From contig NC_089594.1 of assembly GCF_019320115.1 (NCBI RefSeq), positions 20,606,055 through 20,670,054 of the forward strand: a stretch of 64,000 nucleotides of DNA, written 5' to 3'. The notes under the pieces were generated by a model. It worked only from the letters and a program-made list of their open reading frames with translations. It did not search any database and had not been told where the DNA came from. Of this stretch, positions 33,874-43,375 are shown in pieces. The position numbers were made by a program, and so were the translations under genes. The first letter of the stretch is position 1, and each line of letters begins with the position of its first letter. The DNA is from Miscanthus floridulus (lineage: Eukaryota; Streptophyta; Magnoliopsida; Poales; Poaceae).

Positions 33874-35935
33874 AAAGGCTCTTTGTATGATCTGTTTCTC
33901 TTTAATAGGTTCATTCAGAGCCCACCTTGGCCGTGGATGGCAATAATGTCACCAATTGGAACTCTTGTGATTGCTTTACTGGTTGCAACGGCAATAACGT
34001 CATCAGTTGGAAATCTTGTGATTGCTTTACTGATTGCAAAACACATTGCCAGAGTTGAAGATGAGATGATTGTGCTCAAGATGCACGCAGAGGATGCAGA
34101 TATTGCCAAGTCACAGGTCATTAGCTCCACTGTGGAGCTGGAGCAGGATGAGATTGTGGACCACGTGGAGGAGAAGCTGGATGAGGCAGAGAGGAAATTG
34201 GAGGAGGTGGGGATGAGGTCCATGTTAATTACCATGGTTAATAAGAAATTAACGAGTGTTAGCATTCACAGTTTACCTTCTCGGTTTTGCTACTTGAACA
34301 AAAAGGTAGTGAGCGTTAGCCTTCTTGGATTGATGCTCTACATTCTTGTCATCGGTGCTTTTGATCTGCCATTCAATCAGAGTTTGTCTCGTGGTAGGCT
34401 GTTGATTGATACACTCGATGTGGAGAATAGTGACATGGTCAGTGTTGATCTAAGAAAGATGACGGGGAATAATGACAGTTCTGGGCAGCAGCAGCAGTGG
34501 TATTCACACATCTCAAGCAAATATCAGGCTACAGAGATGCAAAATGGAACACTTAAACCTCACCTGCTAGCACATATGTCACACAACAAAACCATGGAAG
34601 GTCTCCGGATTGCCTTAGTTTCAGTTACCGTGCTTGTGCTTGGCATTGCTGTCGTATGTGTCCTGCTGTGGGTGCTGTGGTGCAACCGTAGTAAGAGAGT
34701 GCAACAAAACGAACTGCTGGAACTCTCGGGAGGAATGGGGCCTAGACGATTCCAACTCCGCGAGCTGGTAGCTGCAACGAGCAATTTCGCAGACGACAAC
34801 AAGCTCGGTCAGGGAGGGTTTGGCCCTGTGTACAAAGGCTACTTGCAGAACCAGGACTTTCATGTGGCCATCAAGGTGTTGTCTAAAAAACAATGTTCTC
34901 AACAACAATCTGAGCAAGGGTTGAGGGAGTTCAAGGCAGAGGTGAAAGTCATGACCCAGCTGAGGCACCGAAACATTGTCAACCTTGTCGGCTGGTGCGA
35001 GTGCGAAAGCTAGCCACGGCTCCTCCTTGTTTATGAGCTTATGGCTCAAGGCAGCCTTGACAAGCATCTCTACGACCCAGAAGAAATCTTAACTTGGCAA
35101 CAAAGGTATAGAAATTGGCTAACCTGTCTACCTCCATCTCCCTCGCAGTCACAGCACTGAATATCTGATTGAACACTACAAACATTGATCTGTTTCATAA
35201 TAATTGAACTGACAATTTCGTTACTCATGTCAAAAAATCACTAGGTACAAGATTGTACTTGATCTGGGCTCTGCTTTGCTCTACCTCCACCGGGACTGCG
35301 AGAAATGCATTGTGCACGGAGACATCAAGCCTGCAAATGTAATGCTTGATGTGTCATACAATGCTAAGCTTGGTGACTTTGGGCTAGCAAGGCTTGTCGA
35401 GCATGGGGAAGAGCCACGAACAACGCAAGTTATCGCAGGGACACCGGGATATGTTGACCCAGAGTTCATAGCTAACCGCTGGCCTCGCACCGAAGTGGAT
35501 GTCAACAGCTTCGGTGTTGTCCTCCTGGAGATCGCTTGTGGCAAGCGGCCGGCATGGAGGCAGCCAAATGGAGCTTCATCGCTACTAGCCTGGGTCATTC
35601 GTTTGCATGACCAGGGCATGATTCTTGATGCAGCAGACCAGAGGCTGAACAGCGAGTTCGATCAGCGGCAAATGGAGCGTGTGCTCGTTACGGGCCTCTG
35701 GTGTGCGCATCGAGACCCGATCCAGCGACCGTCCATCGAGCAAGCTATGGATGTTCTGCGATCTGCAGATGCAGAGTTGCCAGTGCTTCGTGCAGTGCAT
35801 GATGAACGGCACATTCGAGCCATGGAGGAACAGGCTTATGGCGACCTGACAGTCGAGGATCATCCTGTGCATGCAGTGAACACAAGTACTTACTTTACTT
35901 CCAAGGATTCAGCTTATCTGCTTGCAGAAGAATGA
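30803..35935 (+). CDS. CHARK: CHASE-domain receptor-like Ser/Thr kinase (CHARK type), in-frame TAG
   Basis: Six exons (30803-31120, 31229-31486, 33276-33442, 33544-33771, 33909-35105, 35245-35935) join in phase to 952 codons. Order: a membrane segment ([18 protein letters not shown]); a CHASE ectodomain like cytokinin receptors ([47 protein letters not shown]); duplicated hydrophobic segments; the receptor linker (RVEDEM...ADIAKSQ) without the following His-kinase box; two more membrane segments (near 34300 and 34620); then a Ser/Thr kinase ([48 protein letters not shown]). TAG at 35011-35013 interrupts the kinase between the glycine loop/Lys and the catalytic loop. FER is followed directly by SGVAY, about three residues shorter than in typical cytokinin receptors. 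The start at 30803 is the best guess. If the TAG is real, the product is a kinase-truncated receptor. Confidence 0.85.
31729..31795. repeat. Short tandem duplication in CHARK intron 2
   Basis: Two adjacent copies of a ~35-bp unit containing GCCTAGCCGCTATTGAATTT, separated by the same AAA-rich lead. Confidence 0.75.
31917..33075 (-). mobile_element. LINE fragment in CHARK intron 2
   Basis: The minus strand from about 33075 reads a zf-RVT region: [35 protein letters not shown] and [10 protein letters not shown], with in-frame TAG, TGA, TAG and TGA codons where Trp or Arg are expected. The 3' end is seen as a T run near 31917-31923, preceded in the element by LINE-like 3' sequence (31930-32200). 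Between the coding remnant and the 3' end lies a minisatellite (32220-32760). The insertion is antisense to CHARK. Confidence 0.75.
32220..32760. repeat. ~101-bp minisatellite, about six copies
   Basis: The anchor CTCGCCCGCGA occurs at about 32260, 32361, 32462, 32561 (one mismatch), 32629 and 32724. Full units are 99-101 bp; one is shortened to 68 and one to 95. Units contain GTGGGAGGCGCGCACCGGCA and a GGTGCCGGCCGCCGCC block. It is GC-rich, so it yields overlapping ORFs on both strands that I do not regard as genes. Confidence 0.9.
33694..33729 (+). repeat. 18-bp in-frame tandem duplication in CHASE exon
   Basis: TGCCATGTCAGCCCACTG is followed by TGCCATGTCAGCACACTG, duplicating six residues ([12 protein letters not shown]) near the end of the CHASE domain without changing the frame. 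Confidence 0.9.
33827..33871. repeat. (TC)n microsatellite in CHARK intron 4
   Basis: About 22 uninterrupted TC dinucleotides between exons 4 and 5. Such a tract beside the acceptor can serve as a long polypyrimidine tract and is likely length-polymorphic. Confidence 0.95.
33948..34049 (+). repeat. 51-bp in-frame duplication of a membrane segment
   Basis: Two 51-bp units (33948-33998, 33999-34049) encode [17 protein letters not shown] and [17 protein letters not shown]. This doubles the hydrophobic segment that follows the CHASE domain, so the receptor has an extended or hairpin membrane region here compared with the single segment of normal cytokinin receptors. Confidence 0.9.
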
Positions 35936-36751
35936 CGGATTCTGTCTTGTGGATAGCAACATCATGCCTGCATGCTTCTGTTCGGATTGTTTTGTCAAAG
36001 AGCCTACCTGCTGATATGAACACACTAATATTTATTCAGACTTGTGTGCCGTTTTTTTTTAAAAAAAAACTGCATTCTGTATTATGTCAGTATTCAGTAC
36101 TCTCCTATGTGATTCACGATTGGTGTTGTACTAAATTGGTGTTGTGATTAACTAGCCCATCAACCTGCACTCCAGCACTGACTTAGAATCCTACATTACA
36201 TAAGTATTAAAAGTTTAGTGAATAAATCTAGTATCTTTCATGTTAGTTTTTGTAGAACAGAGGTCAAAATGCTCAGAAGAACAAAGCTGAATCCGAATGT
36301 GACCAATATGCATGTTAATTTCTGTAACCAACAACAAAGTGAAACCTCTTTGCTTGTTTGTCATTGAGCACTAGTAGCATTTTCAGCCTTAAAATTACGA
36401 AACGAATGCAGCTTTAGAAAAACGGCCTGGCACATTCCTGGGCAACATGACAGACAGAGTTCTCACTAAATATGATGCCCATTAAATCATTCTCACAGAG
36501 TTAGCATGAGTGCAGTACAAATGCAGATAGAGAACTCTATAGGAATGACACATTGATACTATAGCAACAGAAAACAAGACCAAACTTTAGTTGATCCAGA
36601 TTCAAACTTAAAACAAACCGGAAAATAATCAGAATGAAAACATGGAGTGCTGCTATTAATGAATGATTCAGGCAGCGGTTGCACTTAAAACAACCTGTTA
36701 GGTTCAGAGAATGAAGCCCAGAAAGATATCCAAAGCATTCTGGGAGTTCTT
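35936..36751. other. CHARK 3' flank
   Basis: Likely 3' UTR to about 36150 (an A-run at 36061), then AT-rich sequence with no ORF or recognisable element. GAAGCCCAGAAAGATATCC near 36713 recurs in similar form at 37491. Confidence 0.4.
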
Positions 36752-37490
36752 TGTTGGGACACGGTTACGAGTCGCGGAGGCTCCAAGATCGCACTGGCGC
36801 TAAGAACTAACGATTAACCATGTTCTGTGAGCATTGTGCAGAGAAGAAGTGCCCTGAGAGTACTGTTGGCTGATTTGTTGTGAGAGAAAAATATTGTTTG
36901 TTGGCTGAAAATGAAAAAGTACGGCTTATAAGCCAAGCGAACAGGGCGCGACGGAACCTCCGCCTGGTCGGACGCCCTGAGCGAAGGTCCGGAAACTGCA
37001 GCGAAGGCGCTCGGATGCAGCCGAAGGCAAAGGCTCAGGCGATACCTGCGGAGGCTACAGGCGTCGGCGCGAAGGTCCGGGCGAAGGTCATCCCGGGCGA
37101 AGGTTCTAGGAGCCGGGGGACTTCCCGCAAGGCGGTGGTGCCCGGCCGTGGGCCGCAAACGGATTCACGGTAGCGGCCCATCAAGCAAAGGCGGTTGAAG
37201 AAGAAGACACCCAAAGTACTCCTAACGGTTTGTATTAGTATAGGCATATTCTAAGGATGTACCGTAACCGACAAGGGGTACAATTGTAAAGAGTAGCCTT
37301 AGTAAGCAGTGCCCTATAAAAAGGTGACTCAAACTCTGTACAAAGGGTGGTGGTTGAATACATTTATGAAACCCTAATCAGGCTTGGGCCCACTTTCTAT
37401 CTTTCACGCCTTCGCCCAGGGCACTCGGCCGGGTGAAGGCCTCTGTTAGTCCTTCCTAGTCCCACCTGCTGGAAATCCCTTTTTCCAACA
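36752..37490. mobile_element. Possible solo LTR
   Basis: Starts TGTTGGGACACGG and ends TTTTTCCAACA, giving TGTTGG/CCAACA inverted ends of LTR type. A CTATAAAAAGG TATA-like box lies near 37313. No coding domain is present. No 5-bp target duplication is seen; instead a ~24-bp imperfect direct repeat lies outside (36713-36737 and 37491-37514). A MITE sits inside. Confidence 0.4.
36848..36948. mobile_element. MITE, related to the one at 1979-2112
   Basis: Ends GCCCTG and GCGAACAGGGC, with the internal GGCTTATAAGCC stretch of the same family. The left part appears internally deleted. Confidence 0.5.
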
Positions 37491-37774
37491 GAAGCCTAGA
37501 AAGATAACCAAACTACTATAACTGCCAAAGCTTAGAACAACTTTATAGGTTTAGATGCTCTATAAAGACTTGAGTTAACACTGTCGGTCAGTTTAACTAG
37601 TTCTGCACTAGTGCCTGAGGGCGGAGGCATGATTGGCACAAGGATAATACCCATAGCAGCAAAGCCAACAACCAACAGTTTTGCACTAAAGGGTTTGACA
37701 AAATCAATGACAGACAGACACTATACTTTCAGACCTGCAAGCTACAGTGTAAAAAATTGATACAACCAAAGAAC

Positions 37775-37831
37775 CTAACGGAAACCATAATGTAAGAAGC
37801 ACCTCACGGTGGTGAATTGGAACAACCTATA
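37775..37831 (+). pseudogene. DRB last-exon relic
   Basis: CGGAAACCATAATGTAAGAAG and AGCACCTCACGGTGGTGAAT, followed by CAACCTATAG, match the end of the DRB gene (21484-21538), including the stop region, but carry an in-frame TAA. Upstream DRB exons were not found between 35936 and 37775. It marks the left end of the second copy of the DRB-PPR segment. Confidence 0.75.
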
Positions 37832-38054
37832 GGGCTGTGTTTAGTTCGCGAATTTTGGGAATTTGGCTACTGTAGTACTTTCGTTTTTATTTGGCAATTA
37901 GTGTTCAATCATGGACTAATTAGGCTCAAAATGTTCGTCTCGTAATTTTCAACCAAACTGTGTAATTAGTTTTTTTTTCGTCTACATTTAATGCTCCATA
38001 CACGTATCGTAAGATTCGATGTGCTGCAGCACTTTTTAGGAACTAAACAAGCCC
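37832..38054. mobile_element. MITE, GGGCT-TGTTTAGTTC type
   Basis: 223 bp with ends GGGCTGTGTTTAGTTC and GAACTAAACAAGCCC and a 2-3 bp TA/TAG target duplication. The homologous site at about 21535 is empty, which confirms the boundaries. It resembles Tourist-like (PIF/Harbinger) grass MITEs. Confidence 0.85.
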
Positions 38055-38186
38055 TAGGAACCTATTTTTGAACAGCAAACTGTCTGAGGTAGGAAGTCCA
38101 GAATGTAGGAGATGCATTCATTGCTGGAGGCAAATGGGTCCACACACCACAGGAGATGTATGAGCACAAAACAAACTGTGGAGGCT

Positions 38187-39235
38187 CACGGTGGGCATTC
38201 GGTTAACCGAAACCTATCGGTTCGGTTCCTAGGTTATTTACGAAATTCGGTTAGCACAAAACTTAGAACCGATCGGTTAGCTAGAGAACTTGGAACCGAG
38301 GAAATTCGGTCTCGGTTAGTTTGGTTCGGTTTCAGTTAGAACCGAACTAACCGAGCCATACATTACATCAGCGAAACAGAAGGGAAGAAAAGGGGAAAAA
38401 TGAAGAAAAAAAAACGACGGCAGTCTCCCCTTCGTCCAGATCCGGCCTCCAGGCAGCGGGCACGCACCGGACTCGGCCTCGACCTCCAGAGCAGACACCG
38501 GCGACAGGGGAGGACCGGGGATAGGGGAGGCGGTGGATCCGCTGTCGGGAAGCGCGTCGGGCCTAGATCCACCGCCGGCGCCGGGGGTGGGCCCACCATA
38601 GATCTGGTCGCCCTCCACTGGATCCAGCCATGGGACGGTGGTGGAGGTGCTTCGGGGTGTGGGAGGGGCCGCCCGCCGTGCCTCCGCCGTTGAAGGAGGG
38701 GCCGCGCACCCCGCGCCGTGCCGTCGCTGGAGGAGGTGCCGTGCCCACCGCGTCACGTTGTCGCCGGAGGAGCCGAGGAGGGGCCGCGCCCCCCGCGTCG
38801 CGTAGCTGCCAGAAGGGGACGCGCCCCAGGCTCTGGAAATGGAGAGGGAGAGAGAGAGAGAGAGGGAGAAGGAGAGGGAGGCCAGAGTGGAGAGGGAGAG
38901 AGAGGACGGAGCGGAGAGACCGAGAGAGGCGCACTTGGTCTCGGACTCTCGGTCTCGGGAAGGCCGGAAGGGAGAGGCGGCTCGGTGGGAGAGGGAGGCG
39001 TGCGGTGAGACAGAGAGAGTGAGGGAGGAGTCAAGAAACCCTAAAGGTTCGGTATTTATACTTTTAAGTCGATTCTTCGGTTTTGTTCGGTTAACCGAGG
39101 TCTGGAACCGAATTACCCGACATTATTTCGGTTCCTGAGAACTGGGAACCGAAATTTTCGGTTTCGGTTAATTCGGTTTCGGTTCCGGTTATTTCGGTTC
39201 GGTTCTCGGTTTTCGGTTATTTTTTCCCAGGGTTA
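38187..39235. mobile_element. Mutator-like non-autonomous element rich in CGGTT motifs
   Basis: 1,049 bp flanked by an exact 9-bp duplication GTGGAGGCT (38178-38186 and 39236-39244). Copy A has no insertion here. Both ends (38190-38345 and 39045-39225) are packed with CGGTT/AACCG motifs in both orientations. The terminal similarity (GTGGGCATTCGGTTAACCG against CTGGGAAAAAATAACCG) is imperfect. The centre (38400-39010) is GC-rich with a long GAGAGA purine tract (38836-38900) and open frames on both strands, which may be a captured gene fragment that I cannot identify. Confidence 0.75.
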
Positions 39236-39745
39236 GTGGAGGCTGATTCCAATTGTAAGGGCCTTCCAATGTTAATAGTGTATTGACAGTTTTTCACACA
39301 AAAAAAATGGGCTTTCAATTTCCAGTTTGGAGAGGATCCTGGGGTAAATAGATGCGAGCATGTGAACTGAGGTAGTTATTTTGTGTAAGCCATCATTAGC
39401 CAATTGTATTCCTAATGTTATGCCAGGTTTTGCTGTTGTATGAGTGAGCGGTTCAGTTGCATGATCTGGTCACTGGATGGTTGCTTATAATGTCCTTATT
39501 AGCTACCCATTAGTTGAAGTTCTCTCATCTCAAATTCTGAATGCACACAAAAGACACAACAACATCCTTTCCGCATTTGCAAGCATTGTACACCAAATAC
39601 CCAAACAACAGCTGATCTAACCTAATTTCAGTGTGCCTGTCTGTTATCAAGATGCTTGGAAAAATGTATTCACTATTCACATTCACTGCAATACAAAAGG
39701 CTGCTGCCCCTAACGTGGTTCCCTGCATGCAACATCTCTGAATAG

Positions 39746-42190
39746 CTAAATCTCAACACTGCTGTAACCTTGCGCTTTCTGCACTTGATTCTCAGCCATC
39801 TTCCTCCTAGCGTCCTCTGCAGACTGCCAATCTCCATCTTCAGCATAGACATGTGACAGCGACACATACGCGCCATCACTGTTTGGCACCATTCTCAGGA
39901 TCTGTTCTGCTGCAAGCAGACTCAGTTCTTTGTTCCCATGGATCCGGCAACCGTTCATCAATGACCTCCATACTGCAGGCCATGGTTGGAGCGGCATTGC
40001 CTCGATAACGCCTTTGGCTTCTTTGAGGAGCCCTTTTCGTGCCAGGAGGTCAATTAGGCATGTGTAATTGGCCCTTGTCGGATTCATGCCGTGCGCAGAC
40101 AGCATGGAGCTGAACAGAAGCTTCCCCTGCTCGACTAGCCCAAGATGGCTGCAAGCTGAGATGACAGCAACGAACGTAGCTGGTGTTGGAGCCAATTGAA
40201 GGTGTGTCATATCTTGGTAGAGGTTGAGGATTTCATGGATCAGACCGTGGTTGGCATAAGCTGTCAGCATGGTGTTGTACAGTATGGCATCCTTGGTCAC
40301 CGATGAAACTTCAGTGAAAGCGCTTTTGGCAGCAGTAATGTCACCGCATTTTGCATAGGCATCAACCAAAGCACTGGACACACAGAAGTGCTTGCTGTGC
40401 CCTGTCCTGACAACGAGCGAATGGATGCATCTGCACTGCCTAATCAATGCAGCGTTTGCACAGGCATTCAGGATGGTACCGAGGATGAACTCATCAGACT
40501 TCTCTGGGCAGTCAACTCTGAACAAGTTGAAAACAAAAAGGGCCTCTTTATCCAAGTCATGCTTCACGAATGCAGAGATGGTGACTCCCCATGACACTAA
40601 ATCCATCTTGCCAGTATCCTCGATGATTTTCAGTGGATCTAGAACTGAGCCAAGGGCTACTTTTGCTTTGATAAGTGAGGACGACACGAACTGGCATGAA
40701 GCCAACCCCTGTTTCAGAACACTTGCGTGGATTTGCTCATGGTTCCTTGCATCATGATCTTGTTGGAAGGCAGACAGAACAGCTGGATAGGTGAACTCAT
40801 CCGGTGTTGCCCCGAAGCAAACCATGCTACGGAAGAGCCTCATCGCATCTTCAGAACAGCCGTGCAGACCACAGCCAGCAATCATCTCGTTCCATGTCAC
40901 AACGTTTCTGACGCCGAGATTACAGAAGAAGCCATAAGCACAGCTGAGCAGCCCACACTGTGAGAGCATGTTGATGACTGCATTCGCTACAAGAACGTTG
41001 TCAGAGTAGCCATGGCGGTAGGCAAGTCCAAAGATCTGAAGACCGAGGGAGGCGCTCTCTTTAGCGCCACTCAGCCTCAGCATGACAGAGAACGTAACTT
41101 GATTAGGTCTGCAACCATACCGTGACATGTTGACAAAGCAGTCCGCAGCTGCCCTCTCGTCGTCATCGTGTGCGAGGCCTGATATCATTGTGTTCCAAGA
41201 AACAATATCCTTGCACCGAATCTTACCAAAGATATCAATGGCAGTTTCCTTCTGTCCTGCTTTGAAATACATATCCATAAGTGTGTTCATCACTGAGGTG
41301 TTGAACTGAAACATGCTGTGGATGACAAGGCCATGAACCTGCCGCCCGAAATTCAAGTCACAGGTGATCGAAGAAGCCTTCACTGCCGAAATGTAGGTGA
41401 ACATGTCGGATGCTATTCCAGAACGGTGCATCAGGACCGCTGCCCTCATCACATCATACCCATGGCCATTGGCGACGTAGCCCTCCAGCATCGCATTCCA
41501 GCACGCCACGTCTCTGGAAGCAGGGGCTATGCCTGCAAACACTTGCTCCGCAGCAGCAACACGCCCGTGCTTGGCATACACCAGCATCAGTGAGCTCCCC
41601 ACGTAAGGATTTCCATCCAGGCCAGCTTTGACGGCGAGGCTATGAAGGGAACACCCGAGCTTCACATCCGCCACCACCACGGACTGGCAGCAAGCGCCGA
41701 GCGCGCTGGCGAGAGCAAACTCGTTGGGGCAGAACCCACTCCTGACCATGGAGGAGAAGAGCCCGAGCCCCAGGTCAGGCGCGCCGCCCCGCGTCGCGGC
41801 GGACACCATGGCTGTCCAGGTGACGAGGTTGCGGCGCGGCGCTTCGTCGAACACGTCCAGCGCGCTGGCGAGGTGCCCACGCTTGGCGTAGTAGATGAGG
41901 AGGTGGTTCGCGGTGAAGGTGTCGGCGGACACGCCGAGCTTTATGGCGGACGCGTGGAGTCTTGACCCCGCGGACATGGACGGCGACACGGCGGCGGCGG
42001 AGAGGGCGTCCGCGATGGCGAAGGGGTCCGCGGCGAGAGTGGTGGCGGCAGCGGCGGTGCTGCAGCTGGCGAGTGCGGAGAACACGGAGGGTGTTCTCGC
42101 GGCGGTGGAGGCAATGGCGGGGCGGAGGCGGAGCAGCGTCCATGGTCCTGCTCCTGCGGGTTTCATGAGGAAGGTTCTTGCCCGGAGCAT
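39746..42190 (-). CDS. Pentatricopeptide repeat protein (PLS class, E-type end)
   Basis: A single uninterrupted frame of 814 residues. The N-terminus is Ala/Arg-rich and poor in acidic residues, fitting an organelle-targeting peptide. From about residue 70 there are tandem ~31-36 residue helical repeats: LHASAIKLG, NHLLIYYAKRGHLASALDVFDEAPRRN, VTWTAMVSA, VACWNAMLEGY, IVSWNTMISGL and VVTWNEMIAGCG. The C-terminus (ACSHLGLVEQGKLLFSSM, WPAVWRSLMNGCRIHGNKE, MAENQVQKAQGYSSVEI) is an E-type extension. No DYW domain is present. Such proteins bind specific RNA sites in mitochondria or plastids, often for C-to-U editing. The start at 42190 could also be the Met nine residues later. The 3' third is duplicated as a pseudogene at 22050-22480. 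Confidence 0.92.
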   Translation of the reverse strand: MLRARTFLMKPAGAGPWTLLRLRPAIASTAARTPSVFSALASCSTAAAATTLAADPFAIADALSAAAVSPSMSAGSRLHASAIKLGVSADTFTANHLLIYYAKRGHLASALDVFDEAPRRNLVTWTAMVSAATRGGAPDLGLGLFSSMVRSGFCPNEFALASALGACCQSVVVADVKLGCSLHSLAVKAGLDGNPYVGSSLMLVYAKHGRVAAAEQVFAGIAPASRDVACWNAMLEGYVANGHGYDVMRAAVLMHRSGIASDMFTYISAVKASSITCDLNFGRQVHGLVIHSMFQFNTSVMNTLMDMYFKAGQKETAIDIFGKIRCKDIVSWNTMISGLAHDDDERAAADCFVNMSRYGCRPNQVTFSVMLRLSGAKESASLGLQIFGLAYRHGYSDNVLVANAVINMLSQCGLLSCAYGFFCNLGVRNVVTWNEMIAGCGLHGCSEDAMRLFRSMVCFGATPDEFTYPAVLSAFQQDHDARNHEQIHASVLKQGLASCQFVSSSLIKAKVALGSVLDPLKIIEDTGKMDLVSWGVTISAFVKHDLDKEALFVFNLFRVDCPEKSDEFILGTILNACANAALIRQCRCIHSLVVRTGHSKHFCVSSALVDAYAKCGDITAAKSAFTEVSSVTKDAILYNTMLTAYANHGLIHEILNLYQDMTHLQLAPTPATFVAVISACSHLGLVEQGKLLFSSMLSAHGMNPTRANYTCLIDLLARKGLLKEAKGVIEAMPLQPWPAVWRSLMNGCRIHGNKELSLLAAEQILRMVPNSDGAYVSLSHVYAEDGDWQSAEDARRKMAENQVQKAQGYSSVEI

Positions 42191-42281
42191 CGTCCCGGAA
42201 TGAATTAGGGGGCTTAATGCAAATAGCTAGATCAGTCAGCTTTGTTAACGGTTGAGGCTAAAGATCAGTCTAAATTAGTTA

Positions 42282-42609
42282 GGGGTGTTTGTTGTCCCTT
42301 CTAAATTTTAGTTGGGGTCTTATTGGATGTTTGGATATGTACACGGAGTATTAAATATAGATAAATTATGAAACCGATTACATAGTTTGTGACTAATTTG
42401 CGAGACGGATTTTTTGAGCCTGATTAGTCCATGATTTGACAATGTTTTGCTACAGTAACATGTGCTAATGACGAATTACTTAGGCTTAAAAAACGTCTCG
42501 TGGAGTACTGATGGATTATGTAATTTGTTTTTTATTAGTATCCAAACACTTCATACATCATCCTTCCAACACACCTCTTAAATTTTAGTAGCTGAATCCA
42601 AACATCCCC
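42282..42609. mobile_element. Tourist-like MITE (PIF/Harbinger)
   Basis: 328 bp with inverted ends GGGGTGTTTG and CAAACATCCCC and a TTA target duplication (42279-42281, 42610-42612). It lies ~90 bp upstream of the PPR start codon, so it is in the promoter region. Confidence 0.8.
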
Positions 42610-42671
42610 TTAGACTCGAGCACTTGGCTAAAAAAAAGTTGTAGATTTGTTACTAACAAATTAGCCCTTAA

Positions 42672-42778
42672 GGCCCTGTTCGTTTGGAGGAATTTTGGAG
42701 AAATTTTTAAGAGAAAAACACTGTTATAGATAAAAGAAAAACAGATCAAGCCGAATTTAAAGGCACGTAAACAGGGCC
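42672..42778. mobile_element. Short MITE with TAA duplication
   Basis: 107 bp with ends GGCCCTGTTCGTTTGG and ACGTAAACAGGGCC, flanked by TAA (42669-42671, 42779-42781), consistent with a small PIF/Harbinger derivative. Confidence 0.75.
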
Positions 42779-43375
42779 TAACTAGCTAACAATTATACTT
42801 ATTTATCCAACCATATCCTAATAAATACCACGCGTGCCAATGAGGGTGCTTCTCAAAAACAAAGTTACAAAGCCCCAACCGAAAATTAGAGCTCCCCATG
42901 TCTCGTTTATTCCCCTAAAAAACACGTCTAGTTTATAGAAGCGTAAAAAAAATAAACAATTGTATAACAAAAACTATTAATATTTATGGAGTTACTACAG
43001 CGCGGATGTCCATATCCGTTCCGGGACGCTAGCATCCGGTGCTACCATAGGCCCCCAATAAATATAGAGAAATTAATTTAAAAATAAAAGCAGCAATAAA
43101 GACAACCAAGGCCATTTCCACTGAACTCCAAAGAAATACATTATGTAAAAAGAAGATTTCCCATCACATCAAACCTGTGGTACATGCATGTAGTACTAAA
43201 TGTAGACGAAATTAAAAACTAATTGTACAGTTTAGTTATACTTTACGAGTCGAATTTTTTAAACCTAATTAATTAATATTTAAATAATAATTCATAAATA
43301 CAAACGATATTTGACGACTCCCAAATCCAGCAACTAAACGTGCTCCTACAGCATCGATGGACACGACAACATTTC

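Larger units (their letters stand above)
37775..40130. repeat. Segmental duplication, copy B (DRB relic to PPR gene)
   Basis: Collinear with 21480-22480 once two insertions are removed: a MITE (37832-38054) and a Mutator-like element (38187-39235). The homologous parts are 37775-37831, 38055-38186, and 39236 to about 40130. Beyond that the intact PPR coding region continues, with no counterpart in copy A. Confidence 0.85.

Noticed and set aside
35011..35013. Stop-codon readthrough or recoding to keep CHARK full-length
   Set aside because: No readthrough context or structure is evident; a point mutation or sequencing error is simpler.
38400..39034. Arg/Gly- and Pro/Ser-rich ORFs inside the CGGTT element
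   Set aside because: Low-complexity frames (including a GAGAGA tract) open on both strands; no family recognised, so not listed as genes.
39746..42190. Plus-strand ORFs of 60-130 residues across the PPR gene
   Set aside because: Antisense shadows of an 814-residue intact frame.
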